Shown piece by piece: positions 1-7,373 of a stretch of DNA of 15,634 bases. The notes beneath the pieces are model-generated. The model did no database searches and was not told where the DNA came from. It saw nothing but the letters and a program-made list of their open reading frames with translations. Location: the NCBI GenBank assembly GCA_001701065.1, contig DAAL01000070.1:1-15634 (forward strand). The letters run 5' to 3'. How positions within the stretch are numbered: position 1 is the first letter of the stretch; each line of letters begins with the position of its first letter. Position numbers and translations under genes: made by a program. The stretch comes from Bacteroidales bacterium GP4. Its GTDB lineage: Bacteria; Bacteroidota; Bacteroidia; Bacteroidales; Muribaculaceae.

Positions 1-17
1 CTTAACAGTTGTTATGA

Positions 18-239
18 AACACCCTCTTAGTTTTGGGAATTGTTTTTATCTATACTTTTGCGGTTAGTTACGGACTATATTGGGTGACCAACCTGTTCAT
101 TCCGCTACGCGTGTCACGAAAGAGCGAAGAGATAGGACTCGACCGCTCACAGCACGGCGAAGAGTACGGAGTGGAGAGTGTCACCGGGCTTGCTGAGGAC
201 GCTCCCACCGAAGCCCAATGGTTCTCTTCCATGGAATAA
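18..239 (+). pseudogene. Ammonium transporter (Amt family), C-terminal fragment, apparently frameshifted
   Basis: The open frame from about 18 to the TAA at 237-239 encodes the last membrane helix and cytoplasmic tail of an Amt-type ammonium channel. Visible marks are a hydrophobic helix (VFIYTFAVSYGLYWV), then PLRVS, then EEIGLDRSQHGEEYG, which matches the family's conserved LRVS...GLD..QHGE tail. Amt proteins carry ammonium/ammonia across the inner membrane. The frame has a TGA at 15-17 and a TAA at 3-5, so it cannot join a full-length gene as written. The adjacent +2 frame (LTVVMK from position 2) could be the upstream part if one base is missing near the A-run at 17-19. A sequencing or assembly error and a real pseudogene are equally possible. 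A TTG at 33 could serve only as a start for an implausible tail-only peptide. The family call is fairly sure; its broken state is less so because only 17 bases lie upstream. Confidence 0.6.
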
Positions 240-266
240 CGTTGTTATCTATCAATTCTGTCATGT

Positions 267-304
267 AAAGGGCATCATCGCGATTGATGATGTCCTTTTA
301 TTTT
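267..304 (+). terminator. Intrinsic terminator after the ammonium transporter fragment
   Basis: A 13-bp stem (267-279 with 286-298, one G-T wobble) closes a six-base loop and runs into a T-rich tract at 296-304. It ends the upstream transcript 28 nt after its stop codon. The T-tract overlaps the -33 box of the next promoter. Confidence 0.85.
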
Positions 305-332
305 GACAGTAAAACTTTTTGTTATAATTTTG
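302..332 (+). promoter_or_regulatory. Bacteroidales housekeeping promoter for the deacylase gene
   Basis: TTTG at 302-305 and TAATTTTG at 325-332 are separated by 19 bp. This matches exactly the TTTG / TAnnTTTG (-33/-7) consensus of Bacteroides primary sigma factor promoters. The predicted transcription start is near 339-340, leaving a leader of about 17 nt before the ATG at 357. This argues against any start codon upstream of 357. Confidence 0.8.
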
Positions 333-356
333 TTAACAATAAAAAGGTTAAAGCTT

Positions 357-1046
357 ATGAAGAAATTAGTGATATCCACAGGAGCGGGAATGAGTGCCGA
401 AAGCGGCATAAAGACATTCCGTGACGCAGGCGGTCTTTGGGAAGAATATCCGGTGATGGACGTGGCAAGCGCCGACGGATTTGCCCGGAATCCGCGGCTC
501 GTGCATGAATTTTACAACAAACGCCGTAAAGAACTCATCACCACTGAGCCAAATGCAGGACACAAGGGCTTGGTGGAGCTTGAAAAATGGTACGACACGT
601 ACATCATCACCCAAAACGTGGACGACCTGCACGAAAGAGCCGGCAGCAAAAATGTGCTGCACCTACACGGCGAGTTGATGAAGGTCAGAGCGCTTGACGA
701 TGAGTGCAAAGTGTACAAGCTTAAGCCCGAAGCACTTGAAACCACTCCTGAAACCATAATCGACGGTCACCATGTGCGCCCCCACATCGTATTCTTCCAA
801 GAGGCAGTGCCGAACATCGAGCCGGCAATAGACCTCGTGAGCCAAGCCGACGTGTTTGTGGTCATAGGAACCTCCCTTAATGTGTATCCTGCGGCAGGGC
901 TTCTGCACTACGTAAAGCCCGGAACCCCCGTGTATTACATCGACCCCAACCCGGCTCCCACTCCCGCCGGAGTGACTGTGCTGAAGATGACCGCGACCCA
1001 AGGCATTAAGTATCTCGTAGAACTTCTGCGACCCGCTAATGAATAG
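357..1046 (+). CDS. cobB: Sir2-family NAD-dependent protein deacylase (CobB type)
   Basis: Predicted cytoplasmic sirtuin of 229 aa that removes acyl groups from protein lysines using NAD+, giving nicotinamide and O-acyl-ADP-ribose. The NAD-binding start GAGMSAESGIKTFR is at residues 9-22, TQNVDDLH at 85-92, the catalytic His in HLHGEL at 104, and GTSLNVYPAAG at 171-181. Tyr53 and Arg56 (FYNKRR) correspond to the E. coli CobB and SIRT5 residues that bind succinyl or malonyl groups, so desuccinylase activity is plausible. The usual zinc-finger cysteines are missing: only one Cys (117) lies between residues 110 and 145. The normally conserved FGE reads FQE (Gln148). The frame extends upstream to a TTG at 303, but ATG 357 is preferred because the sirtuin fold begins there and the promoter lies at 302-332. 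It has its own promoter and terminator, so it is transcribed separately from the dcw genes. Confidence 0.9.
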   Translation: MKKLVISTGAGMSAESGIKTFRDAGGLWEEYPVMDVASADGFARNPRLVHEFYNKRRKELITTEPNAGHKGLVELEKWYDTYIITQNVDDLHERAGSKNVLHLHGELMKVRALDDECKVYKLKPEALETTPETIIDGHHVRPHIVFFQEAVPNIEPAIDLVSQADVFVVIGTSLNVYPAAGLLHYVKPGTPVYYIDPNPAPTPAGVTVLKMTATQGIKYLVELLRPANE

Positions 1047-1071
1047 CCCGGAATTTACAAATGCAAATCCT

Positions 1072-1119
1072 TAGGCTTGTGGCGTTTTTTAACTTAAAAA
1101 TGCTGCAAGCTTGCTTTTT
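1072..1119 (+). terminator. Intrinsic terminator after the deacylase gene
   Basis: A 15-bp stem with three G-T wobbles (1075-1089 with 1096-1110) closes the six-base loop at 1090-1095. Weaker pairs may extend it to 1072/1113. A C and five T residues follow (1114-1119). It begins 25 nt after the deacylase stop codon and separates that gene from the dcw operon. Confidence 0.8.
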
Positions 1120-1164
1120 ATGGGGATGTTGATAACTTATTGCGGATTTTTCGTAAAAAAGTAC

Positions 1165-1182
1165 AATTTGTGTATGCAAATT
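1165..1182. repeat. Small perfect palindrome in the dcw leader region
   Basis: AATTTG (1165-1170) and CAAATT (1177-1182) form a perfect 6-bp inverted repeat with a 6-nt spacer. It covers the position where the -33 box of the candidate dcw promoter would lie, so an operator is possible. In AT-rich DNA such a repeat can arise by chance. Confidence 0.4.
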
Positions 1183-1205
1183 ATAAATAAAATTCAGTAA
1201 CTTTA
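1173..1205 (+). promoter_or_regulatory. Candidate promoter of the dcw operon
   Basis: TAACTTTA at 1198-1205 matches seven of eight positions of the Bacteroidales -7 box TAnnTTTG. TATG at 1173-1176, 21 bp upstream, matches three of four bases of the -33 box TTTG. Transcription would start near 1212, about 26 nt before the rsmH ATG. The match is imperfect. A second, weaker candidate with a one-base longer -7 box (TACAATTTG, 1162-1170) lies just upstream. Confidence 0.5.
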
Positions 1206-1237
1206 CAACCCAATATAGCGAATACAATCCACACCCT

Positions 1238-2146
1238 ATGTCATCACAAGTGTACCACATACCGGCGCTTCTCAAAGAAAGCATTGAAGGCTTGAATATC
1301 AAGCCCGACGGCGTTTATGTCGACGTGACATTCGGAGGAGGAGGCCATTCAAGAGCCATCCTTGCCGACCTTGGTCCCGACGGGCATCTCTATTCATTCG
1401 ACCGCGACAGCGACGCTATGGCTAATGCGCCCGATGACAGCCGGTTTACATTTGTATACAGCAACTTCCGCTACCTGCGTAACTTCATGCGATACTACGG
1501 AGTAGAGTCAGTGGACGGAATAATGGCTGACTTAGGCGTGTCGTTCCATCATTTCGACGATCCCGAACGCGGCTTTTCCTTCCGATGGGACGGTCCGCTT
1601 GACATGCGCATGAACCGCCAAGGAGGAAAGACCGCCGCATGGTACCTCAACAACAGCGACGAAAAAGAGCTTGCTGACATCTTCTACCTCTACGGTGAGA
1701 TGAAAACGGCGCGTAAACTCGCTTCGCTCATTGTAAAGGCACGTGCCGTGGAGCCGATAGAGCGTGTGGAACAGCTTATGGACATAATACGCCCCACCAT
1801 TAACCCCCGAAAAGAGAAAAAAGAGCTTGCCCAGATATTCCAGGCTCTGCGGATAGTGGTAAACGGCGAAATCACAGCCTTGCAGGAATTTCTAAAACAA
1901 TCGCTCGAACTTCTCGCCCCCGGCGGAAGACTTGTGGTGATAACCTACCACTCGCTTGAGGACCGACTGGTGAAGAACTTCATGCGCACCGGCAACTTCA
2001 ACGGCGAGATGCAACAGGACTTCTATGGCAGAAGCTTGTCGCCTTTCCGCCTTCTCACCTCGAAGCCCATAGCTCCAAGCGAGGAAGAAGTGGAGGCAAA
2101 TCCCCGCTCACGAAGCGCAAAATTAAGAATCGCAGAAAAAATTTAA
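1238..2146 (+). CDS. rsmH: 16S rRNA (cytosine-1402-N4)-methyltransferase RsmH (MraW)
   Basis: SAM-dependent methyltransferase of 302 aa that N4-methylates C1402 in the decoding centre of 16S rRNA. It lies near the start of dcw clusters in most bacteria. The SAM-binding stretch VDVTFGGGGHS is near residues 28-38, followed by the acidic DRDSDA loop near 54-59. Other family marks are MADLGVSFHHFDDPERGFSF, DGPLDMRMN, FQALRIVVNGE and VITYHSLEDRLVK. The C-terminal SAKLRIAEK is also typical. Length is close to the family norm of about 310. The ATG at 1238 places the conserved YHIPALL at residues 6-12 as usual. ftsL starts 3 nt after the stop. mraZ, which normally precedes this gene, is absent, so rsmH is the first gene of the operon here. 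Confidence 0.97.
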   Translation: MSSQVYHIPALLKESIEGLNIKPDGVYVDVTFGGGGHSRAILADLGPDGHLYSFDRDSDAMANAPDDSRFTFVYSNFRYLRNFMRYYGVESVDGIMADLGVSFHHFDDPERGFSFRWDGPLDMRMNRQGGKTAAWYLNNSDEKELADIFYLYGEMKTARKLASLIVKARAVEPIERVEQLMDIIRPTINPRKEKKELAQIFQALRIVVNGEITALQEFLKQSLELLAPGGRLVVITYHSLEDRLVKNFMRTGNFNGEMQQDFYGRSLSPFRLLTSKPIAPSEEEVEANPRSRSAKLRIAEKI

Positions 2147-2149
2147 ACA

Positions 2150-2497
2150 ATGGCATCGGCAACCAAGACATCGAAAAAAGCTAAAAGCAACGGATGGATT
2201 CAGCGCGTGTTCTACGCCCGCTTCCTTTCGAGCGACTTCTTTATACGCAACTGGAAGTCAGTGTTGCTGCTCATGGTGATGCTGTTGGTGTACATCACCA
2301 ACCGTTACCAATGCCTGACACGTATGGAAGAAATAAGGCGGCTGAAACAGGAACTCGAAGTGGTTCAGACCGAGCGCATACGCGAACGCAGCCGCTACAT
2401 GAGCCGTATACGCGAATCAGCCATGCAGGAAATGGTGGACACCATGCACCTCAACCTGAGAGTGCAGGAACGTCCTCCCTACAAAATTAAGAAATAA
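2150..2497 (+). CDS. ftsL: FtsL-like septum protein
   Basis: Small single-pass membrane protein of 115 aa in the normal ftsL slot between rsmH and ftsI. A basic cytoplasmic N-terminus (about residues 1-36) is followed by one hydrophobic helix (about 37-52). A charged heptad-like stretch rich in Glu, Arg and Leu (about 55-90) then forms a likely periplasmic coiled coil. In characterised bacteria FtsL pairs with FtsB and FtsQ and activates the FtsW-FtsI synthase. FtsL sequences diverge strongly, so the call rests on size, topology and position rather than on motifs. It lies 3 nt after rsmH and 5 nt before ftsI, so translational coupling is likely. A 98-aa overlapping frame in the same interval is a shadow. 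Confidence 0.85.
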   Translation: MASATKTSKKAKSNGWIQRVFYARFLSSDFFIRNWKSVLLLMVMLLVYITNRYQCLTRMEEIRRLKQELEVVQTERIRERSRYMSRIRESAMQEMVDTMHLNLRVQERPPYKIKK

Positions 2498-2502
2498 GAG
2501 AG

Positions 2503-4584
2503 ATGAAAAAAGAGAACCGGTCACACATATTATTCCGCTACATATTCATCATAGTGTGCATATTACTGTTCTCTATGAGAATAGTGTACAAGGCTTTCGA
2601 CAACACTGTGCTTTCAGCGCCGCAGTGGAACGCCAAAGCCATGGAAGAACTTTCACGCATCGACACCATTAAGCCTGAAAGAGGCGACATCCTGTCGGAC
2701 AACGGACAGATTCTCGCCACCAACCTGTCATTCTATACCATCCGCATCGACTACCGCTGCGAACGTTTCCTTGAAGGCAGATACCTCATGGCTATGGACA
2801 GCCTTGCCGACTCCCTTGCCCATTACTTCCCTGTAAGGACACGCGACGAGTGGTATGCACGCTTGCGCAAGCCCATCGACCAGCCCGACAAAAACAAACG
2901 CCCGAGAGCTTACCGCATATTGTCCAATATCTCCCACTCGCAGTATATGAAACTCTTGGAACTGCCGTTTTTCAACATCAAAAACCGCAACAAGACCGGA
3001 CTCACCAAAGAGACAGTGAGCCGGCGTGTGAACCCTTACGGAGCCATGGCGCGCCGAAGCATAGGCGGTGTGGGCATAGACTCGGTCACAGGCGAAACCC
3101 ACGGAATTTCAGGACTGGAACGTGCATTGGACACACTTCTTTACGGAAAGCCGGGACTGGCAAAGAAAGTGCCTTTGACCAAAGATATAGTCAACTGGCC
3201 TGAAGAGCTCCCCGTGCCGGGATATAACATCCAGACCACCATCGACATCGACATGCAGGACATCGTGGAGAACGAACTCAACAAAGTGCTCACCACATGC
3301 GATGCCGAATGGGGTGTTGCCGTGCTCATGGAGGTAAAAACAGGCAAAATAAAAGCCATTTCCAACCTTGAGAAGTCAAAAACCGGCAATGAATACATCG
3401 AAGGCATGAACCGTGCCGTGCTCGGATATGAACCGGGATCAGTAGTGAAAACCCTTTCAATGATGATAGCACTGGAGGACGGAATTGTGAAAAATGTGGA
3501 TGAAGTGCTCACCACAGGACATGCGTTCCCCTACGCCGGCGGACGGCCCATCACCGACTCCCACGGCACAGCATCTATGCCCGTTAAAGAGGTCATCGAA
3601 CGCTCATCCAACATAGGTATGGCGAAAATCATCACGTCAAAATACGGTGCCAATCCCGGAGCGTTCTACTCCCGTCTTAAAAAACTCGGATTCCTCGACC
3701 ACATGAACACCGGAATAGCCGGTGAACGACCGCCGAGAATCGACAGCGTGCCGTCAAACCGCGGAGGTCAGATAGCCCTCTCCAGAATGTGCTACGGCTA
3801 CTCCACTGAAATACCGCCGCTTTACACCCTGTCCATATACAACGCCATAGCCAACAACGGCGTGTATGTCAAGCCACGTCTTGTGGACAGGCTGCTTAGC
3901 GAAACCGTCGACTCCATCCTTCCCCAGGAATACATGGGCACCGGAGTGGCTTGTTCCCCTGAGAACGCCGCCCTTATGCGCATGATGCTCACCAATGTGG
4001 TGTGGGGTGAACACGGCACCGGCAAACTGCTGCGCAACGACCGCGTGAGAATAGCCGGAAAAACCGGAACTTGCTATATAATCGAGAACGGTGCTTACAA
4101 CACCGGCAAAAAACGTCTTGCGTTCTGCGGATTTTTCCCCGCCGAAGAGCCGCTATATTCATGCATTGTGCTCACATGCCATCCGAGACAGAACATGTTC
4201 GGAGCCGCAAGCACAAGCGGCACTGTGCTTAAGAACATAGCGTTGAAAATGTTCTCCCGTGGAATGCTCAACAACAGCAGCGACTACCGCAGTGAAGAGC
4301 CAGTGAAGACAGTGCCCACTGTGTACGCCGCCGGAAGCCAGTCGCAGATTGAGAATGTAAGGACAGGACTTAACACCGGTCCCATGAAATATTTCGCTCC
4401 TAAAACACGTGAAAAAGGACTTCCGAGCGTGATCGGCTACAACATCCGTGACGCTATAAATGTTCTTGAAAGCGCAGGCGTGGAAGTTTCATTCCAAGGG
4501 TCAGGCTACGTGATAGCGCAGTCTTTGACTCCGGGAAGTAATTTTGCTCCGGGCTCACGGGTACACCTAACTCTTGCTCAATAA
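2503..4584 (+). CDS. ftsI: Septal class B penicillin-binding protein (FtsI/PBP3-like) with C-terminal PASTA domain
   Basis: Peptidoglycan D,D-transpeptidase of 693 aa that crosslinks septal peptidoglycan. One N-terminal membrane anchor (about residues 10-28) is followed by the pedestal region with the R-G-D-I-x-x-D-N-G motif at 60-68. The penicilloyl-serine transpeptidase domain follows. Its active-site motifs are Ser313 in PGSVVK (SxxK, Lys316), SSN at 368-370 (SxN) and KTGT at 520-523. A PASTA domain occupies about 638-692 (LPSVIGYNIRDAINVLESAG...). Enterobacterial FtsI lacks PASTA and is about 100 aa shorter; a single PASTA is known in Bacteroidota FtsI. Its partner is the SEDS polymerase FtsW encoded downstream. 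It should be a beta-lactam target. Confidence 0.96.
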   Translation: MKKENRSHILFRYIFIIVCILLFSMRIVYKAFDNTVLSAPQWNAKAMEELSRIDTIKPERGDILSDNGQILATNLSFYTIRIDYRCERFLEGRYLMAMDSLADSLAHYFPVRTRDEWYARLRKPIDQPDKNKRPRAYRILSNISHSQYMKLLELPFFNIKNRNKTGLTKETVSRRVNPYGAMARRSIGGVGIDSVTGETHGISGLERALDTLLYGKPGLAKKVPLTKDIVNWPEELPVPGYNIQTTIDIDMQDIVENELNKVLTTCDAEWGVAVLMEVKTGKIKAISNLEKSKTGNEYIEGMNRAVLGYEPGSVVKTLSMMIALEDGIVKNVDEVLTTGHAFPYAGGRPITDSHGTASMPVKEVIERSSNIGMAKIITSKYGANPGAFYSRLKKLGFLDHMNTGIAGERPPRIDSVPSNRGGQIALSRMCYGYSTEIPPLYTLSIYNAIANNGVYVKPRLVDRLLSETVDSILPQEYMGTGVACSPENAALMRMMLTNVVWGEHGTGKLLRNDRVRIAGKTGTCYIIENGAYNTGKKRLAFCGFFPAEEPLYSCIVLTCHPRQNMFGAASTSGTVLKNIALKMFSRGMLNNSSDYRSEEPVKTVPTVYAAGSQSQIENVRTGLNTGPMKYFAPKTREKGLPSVIGYNIRDAINVLESAGVEVSFQGSGYVIAQSLTPGSNFAPGSRVHLTLAQ

Positions 4585-4620
4585 CTAATATAGAATTACT
4601 AACATATAAAATAACACGAT

Positions 4621-6081
4621 ATGAAATCTTTGTCCCACCTACTATCGTCAATCCTTGTGGAAGAAATCATAGGCTCTGATGATAAAATCATAACCGATGT
4701 GGTGAGCGACTCCCGCAAAGTCACCACCGGATCTCTTTTCGTGGCTGTCAGGGGCACCCAAGTCGACGGTCATAAATTCATTCCGCTTCTTCAGTACAGC
4801 GGAGTGGCGGCGATAGTGTGTGAGGAACTTCCGGAGTTTCTTGAGACTTCTATTACATATATAAAGGTAAGCAACTCGGCGATAGCTCTCGGCAACCTTG
4901 CTTCGGAATGGTGGGATAATCCTTCCCGCAAACTGAAACTCGTGGGCGTTACCGGCACCAACGGAAAGACCACCACAGCCACCCTCATCTACGAGATGGC
5001 AAGGCTGATGGGCTACAAAGCCGGACTTCTGTCAACTGTGTGCAACTACATAGAGACCGAAGCGATTCCTACCACCCAGACAACCCCCGACCCTCTCACC
5101 ATCAACGAGCTTCTTCACCGCATGGTTGAGGCAGGTTGCTCTTACGCTTCCATGGAGGTAAGCTCCCACGCTGCCCATCAGCACCGCATAGCCGGACTAT
5201 ATTTCGCCGGCGGCATCTTCACCAACCTTACCCGTGACCACCTTGACTACCACAAGACCGTGGAAGCTTATCTGCAGGCTAAGAAATCGTTCTTCGACGA
5301 CCTTCCCAAGACAGCTTTCGCGCTCACCAATATCGATGACAAAGTGGGCGAAGTGATGCTTCAGAACACCCAGGCACGTAAATACAGCTACTCCCTCCGC
5401 ACAAGAGCCGATTTCATGGGACGAATCATCGAAAGCCGCCTTGACGGCACATCCATGACCTTCAACGGAAGGGAAGTGGAAGTGCTCTTCACCGGTAAAT
5501 TCAATGCTTACAACCTCACCGCCGTGTACGGAGCTTCGGTTCTGCTCGGATGGGACAATGAGGATGTGCTTGTCAACATGAGCCGCCTTGTACCCGTGGC
5601 GGGTCGATTCCAGGCATTCCATTCCCCCAAGGGATATACTGCCATCGTGGACTATGCCCACACCCCCGATGCTGTAGTCAATGTGCTGCAGGCGATAAAA
5701 GAAGTTGTTGGTTCTAAAGGCTCCATCATCACTGTGGTGGGCGCAGGAGGTAACCGTGACAAAGGTAAACGCCCCATCATGGCTCGTGAAGCAGTGCTAC
5801 GCAGCGACAGGCTCATTCTGACTTCCGACAACCCCCGTGACGAGGATCCGCTCGATATTCTTCACGACATGGAGGAAGGTCTTGACATCGAAGGCAGAAA
5901 GAAGACACTCAGCATCGCTGACCGCCGCGAAGCTATCCGCACCGCATGTGCGTTAGCCCAGACAGGCGATGTCATTCTCATTGCCGGCAAAGGTCATGAG
6001 GACTACCAGGAGATAAAAGGAGTCAAGCATCATTTTGACGACCGTGAAGTGGTGAAAGAAATTTTCCAGACTGAATTATAA
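4621..6081 (+). CDS. murE: UDP-MurNAc-L-Ala-D-Glu:meso-diaminopimelate ligase
   Basis: Cytoplasmic ATP-dependent Mur ligase of 486 aa that adds the third stem-peptide residue to UDP-MurNAc-L-Ala-D-Glu. The N-terminal UDP-binding domain carries VSDSRKV (28-34). The ATP loop [10 protein letters not shown] is at 109-118, TTPDP at 154-158, and DHLDYH at 206-211. The carbamylated Lys is probably 221 (AKKSFF). VDYAHTPD (343-350) and GKGHE (456-460) mark the C-terminal half. The specificity motif DNPRDEDP (403-410) is the form found in meso-diaminopimelate-adding enzymes, whereas lysine enzymes differ at the Arg. The 36-nt gap after ftsI is the largest inside the cluster and shows no promoter or terminator. 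murF, the next step in the pathway and often next to murE in other phyla, is not here. Confidence 0.97.
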   Translation: MKSLSHLLSSILVEEIIGSDDKIITDVVSDSRKVTTGSLFVAVRGTQVDGHKFIPLLQYSGVAAIVCEELPEFLETSITYIKVSNSAIALGNLASEWWDNPSRKLKLVGVTGTNGKTTTATLIYEMARLMGYKAGLLSTVCNYIETEAIPTTQTTPDPLTINELLHRMVEAGCSYASMEVSSHAAHQHRIAGLYFAGGIFTNLTRDHLDYHKTVEAYLQAKKSFFDDLPKTAFALTNIDDKVGEVMLQNTQARKYSYSLRTRADFMGRIIESRLDGTSMTFNGREVEVLFTGKFNAYNLTAVYGASVLLGWDNEDVLVNMSRLVPVAGRFQAFHSPKGYTAIVDYAHTPDAVVNVLQAIKEVVGSKGSIITVVGAGGNRDKGKRPIMAREAVLRSDRLILTSDNPRDEDPLDILHDMEEGLDIEGRKKTLSIADRREAIRTACALAQTGDVILIAGKGHEDYQEIKGVKHHFDDREVVKEIFQTEL

Positions 6082-6103
6082 ACCAAATATCCCCAAAGCC
6101 GAA

Positions 6104-7363
6104 ATGCTTTACTATCTATTTGATTACTTAGCCCAATTCAACTTTCCCGGAGCGCGACTGATGGACTACATCACATTCCGTTCCGGTGCCGCGCTTGTTT
6201 TATCGTTATTCATCGCCATCGTGTTCGGAAGGCGCATCATCGACCGCCTTCAACTCATGCAGGTGGGCGAAATCATTCGTGACCTGGGGCTTGAAGGACA
6301 GATGAAAAAGACAGGTACACCCACCATGGGTGGTGTCATAATAATCATCTCCATCTTGGTGCCGTGCCTTCTGGTGGGAAAATTAGGGAATGTCTACATG
6401 GCTCTTATGCTTGTGTCCACTGTTTGGCTCGGATTTCTCGGATTCCTCGACGATTATATCAAGGTAGCCCGAAAGGACAAGGACGGGCTGAAAGGCAAGT
6501 TCAAGATAGTGGGACAAGTGGGTCTCGGACTCATCGTGGGCCTCACCATGTTTCTAAGCCCTTCCATTGTCATGCGTGAAAACGTGGAAGTGGAGAGCGC
6601 GCCCAACCACGAGATTGTAGTGCAGTATAAGAACGAGGATGTCAAAGAACCGCAAACCACAATCCCGTTCGTTAAAAACAATAACTTCGACTACTCTTAC
6701 CTTACCCAGTGGATGGGTAAATACGCCTCCACAGGAGGATGGATTCTATTCATTCTGGTCACTATATTTGTCGTGACAGCCACTTCCAACGGTGCCAACC
6801 TCACTGACGGTCTTGACGGATTATGCACAGGAACATCGGCTATAATAGGCACGGCATTGGCTATCATGGCTTATCTGGGAGGTAACATCATCTACTCCTC
6901 TTACCTCAACATCATGTATATACCCGGCTCCGAGGAACTTGTGGTGTACATGGCGGCGTTCATAGGGGCATTGATAGGCTTCCTGTGGTACAATGCCTAT
7001 CCGGCACAGGTATTTATGGGCGACACCGGAAGCCTTACCATCGGAGGTATAATAGCGGTATTCGCCATTCTCATCCGCAAGGAGCTGCTGCTGCCGGTGC
7101 TGTGCGCCATCTTCTTTGTGGAGGACCTTTCGGTAATGCTGCAGGTGTTTTACTTCAAGCTCACCAAACGCCGCACCGGACAAGGTTTAAGAATATTCAA
7201 AATGACACCTTTGCATCACCACTATCAGAAGGCGGCTGGCACTGTGCAGGCTCTGATACAGCGACCTTACAACGCCATCCCTGAATCTAAAATCGTGGTG
7301 AGATTCTGGATTATCGGCATCTTCCTTGCCGTAGTCACTTTCGTAACACTGAAAATAAGATAA
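6104..7363 (+). CDS. mraY: Phospho-N-acetylmuramoyl-pentapeptide transferase MraY
   Basis: Polytopic inner-membrane enzyme of 419 aa. It transfers phospho-MurNAc-pentapeptide from the UDP precursor to undecaprenyl phosphate, forming lipid I. Catalytic marks are GTPTMGG (71-77), the Asp pair in FLDDYIK (116-117), NLTDGLDGL (232-240), FMGDTGSL (304-311, Asp307) and the TPLHHHYQ histidine motif (368-375). E. coli MraY has 360 residues. The excess here is mainly a hydrophilic loop at about 157-205, predicted periplasmic, plus roughly 13 extra residues after the His motif (about 376-395). As far as I know, both are lineage features of Bacteroidota MraY and not recent insertions. The start at 6104 fits, as LYYLFDYL and NFPGA are the usual N-terminus. 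murD begins 10 nt downstream. Confidence 0.97.
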   Translation: MLYYLFDYLAQFNFPGARLMDYITFRSGAALVLSLFIAIVFGRRIIDRLQLMQVGEIIRDLGLEGQMKKTGTPTMGGVIIIISILVPCLLVGKLGNVYMALMLVSTVWLGFLGFLDDYIKVARKDKDGLKGKFKIVGQVGLGLIVGLTMFLSPSIVMRENVEVESAPNHEIVVQYKNEDVKEPQTTIPFVKNNNFDYSYLTQWMGKYASTGGWILFILVTIFVVTATSNGANLTDGLDGLCTGTSAIIGTALAIMAYLGGNIIYSSYLNIMYIPGSEELVVYMAAFIGALIGFLWYNAYPAQVFMGDTGSLTIGGIIAVFAILIRKELLLPVLCAIFFVEDLSVMLQVFYFKLTKRRTGQGLRIFKMTPLHHHYQKAAGTVQALIQRPYNAIPESKIVVRFWIIGIFLAVVTFVTLKIR

Positions 7364-7373
7364 ATAATCGATA

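Noticed and set aside
32..60. Promoter-like TTTG and TACTTTTG within the Amt fragment
   Set aside because: The spacing is 17 bp, outside 19-21, and the bases encode the conserved last helix of Amt.
303..356. Longer N-terminus of the deacylase from a TTG at 303
   Set aside because: The -33/-7 boxes at 302-332 place the transcription start after 303, and the added residues are not sirtuin-like.
1036..1302. Minus-strand frame of 88 codons across the deacylase-rsmH gap
   Set aside because: It overlaps the terminator, the candidate promoter and the rsmH start, and its translation shows no recognisable domain.
4585..4620. Possible promoter or terminator in the ftsI-murE gap
   Set aside because: The gap is AT-rich but has no TAnnTTTG box and no stem-loop with a T-tract.
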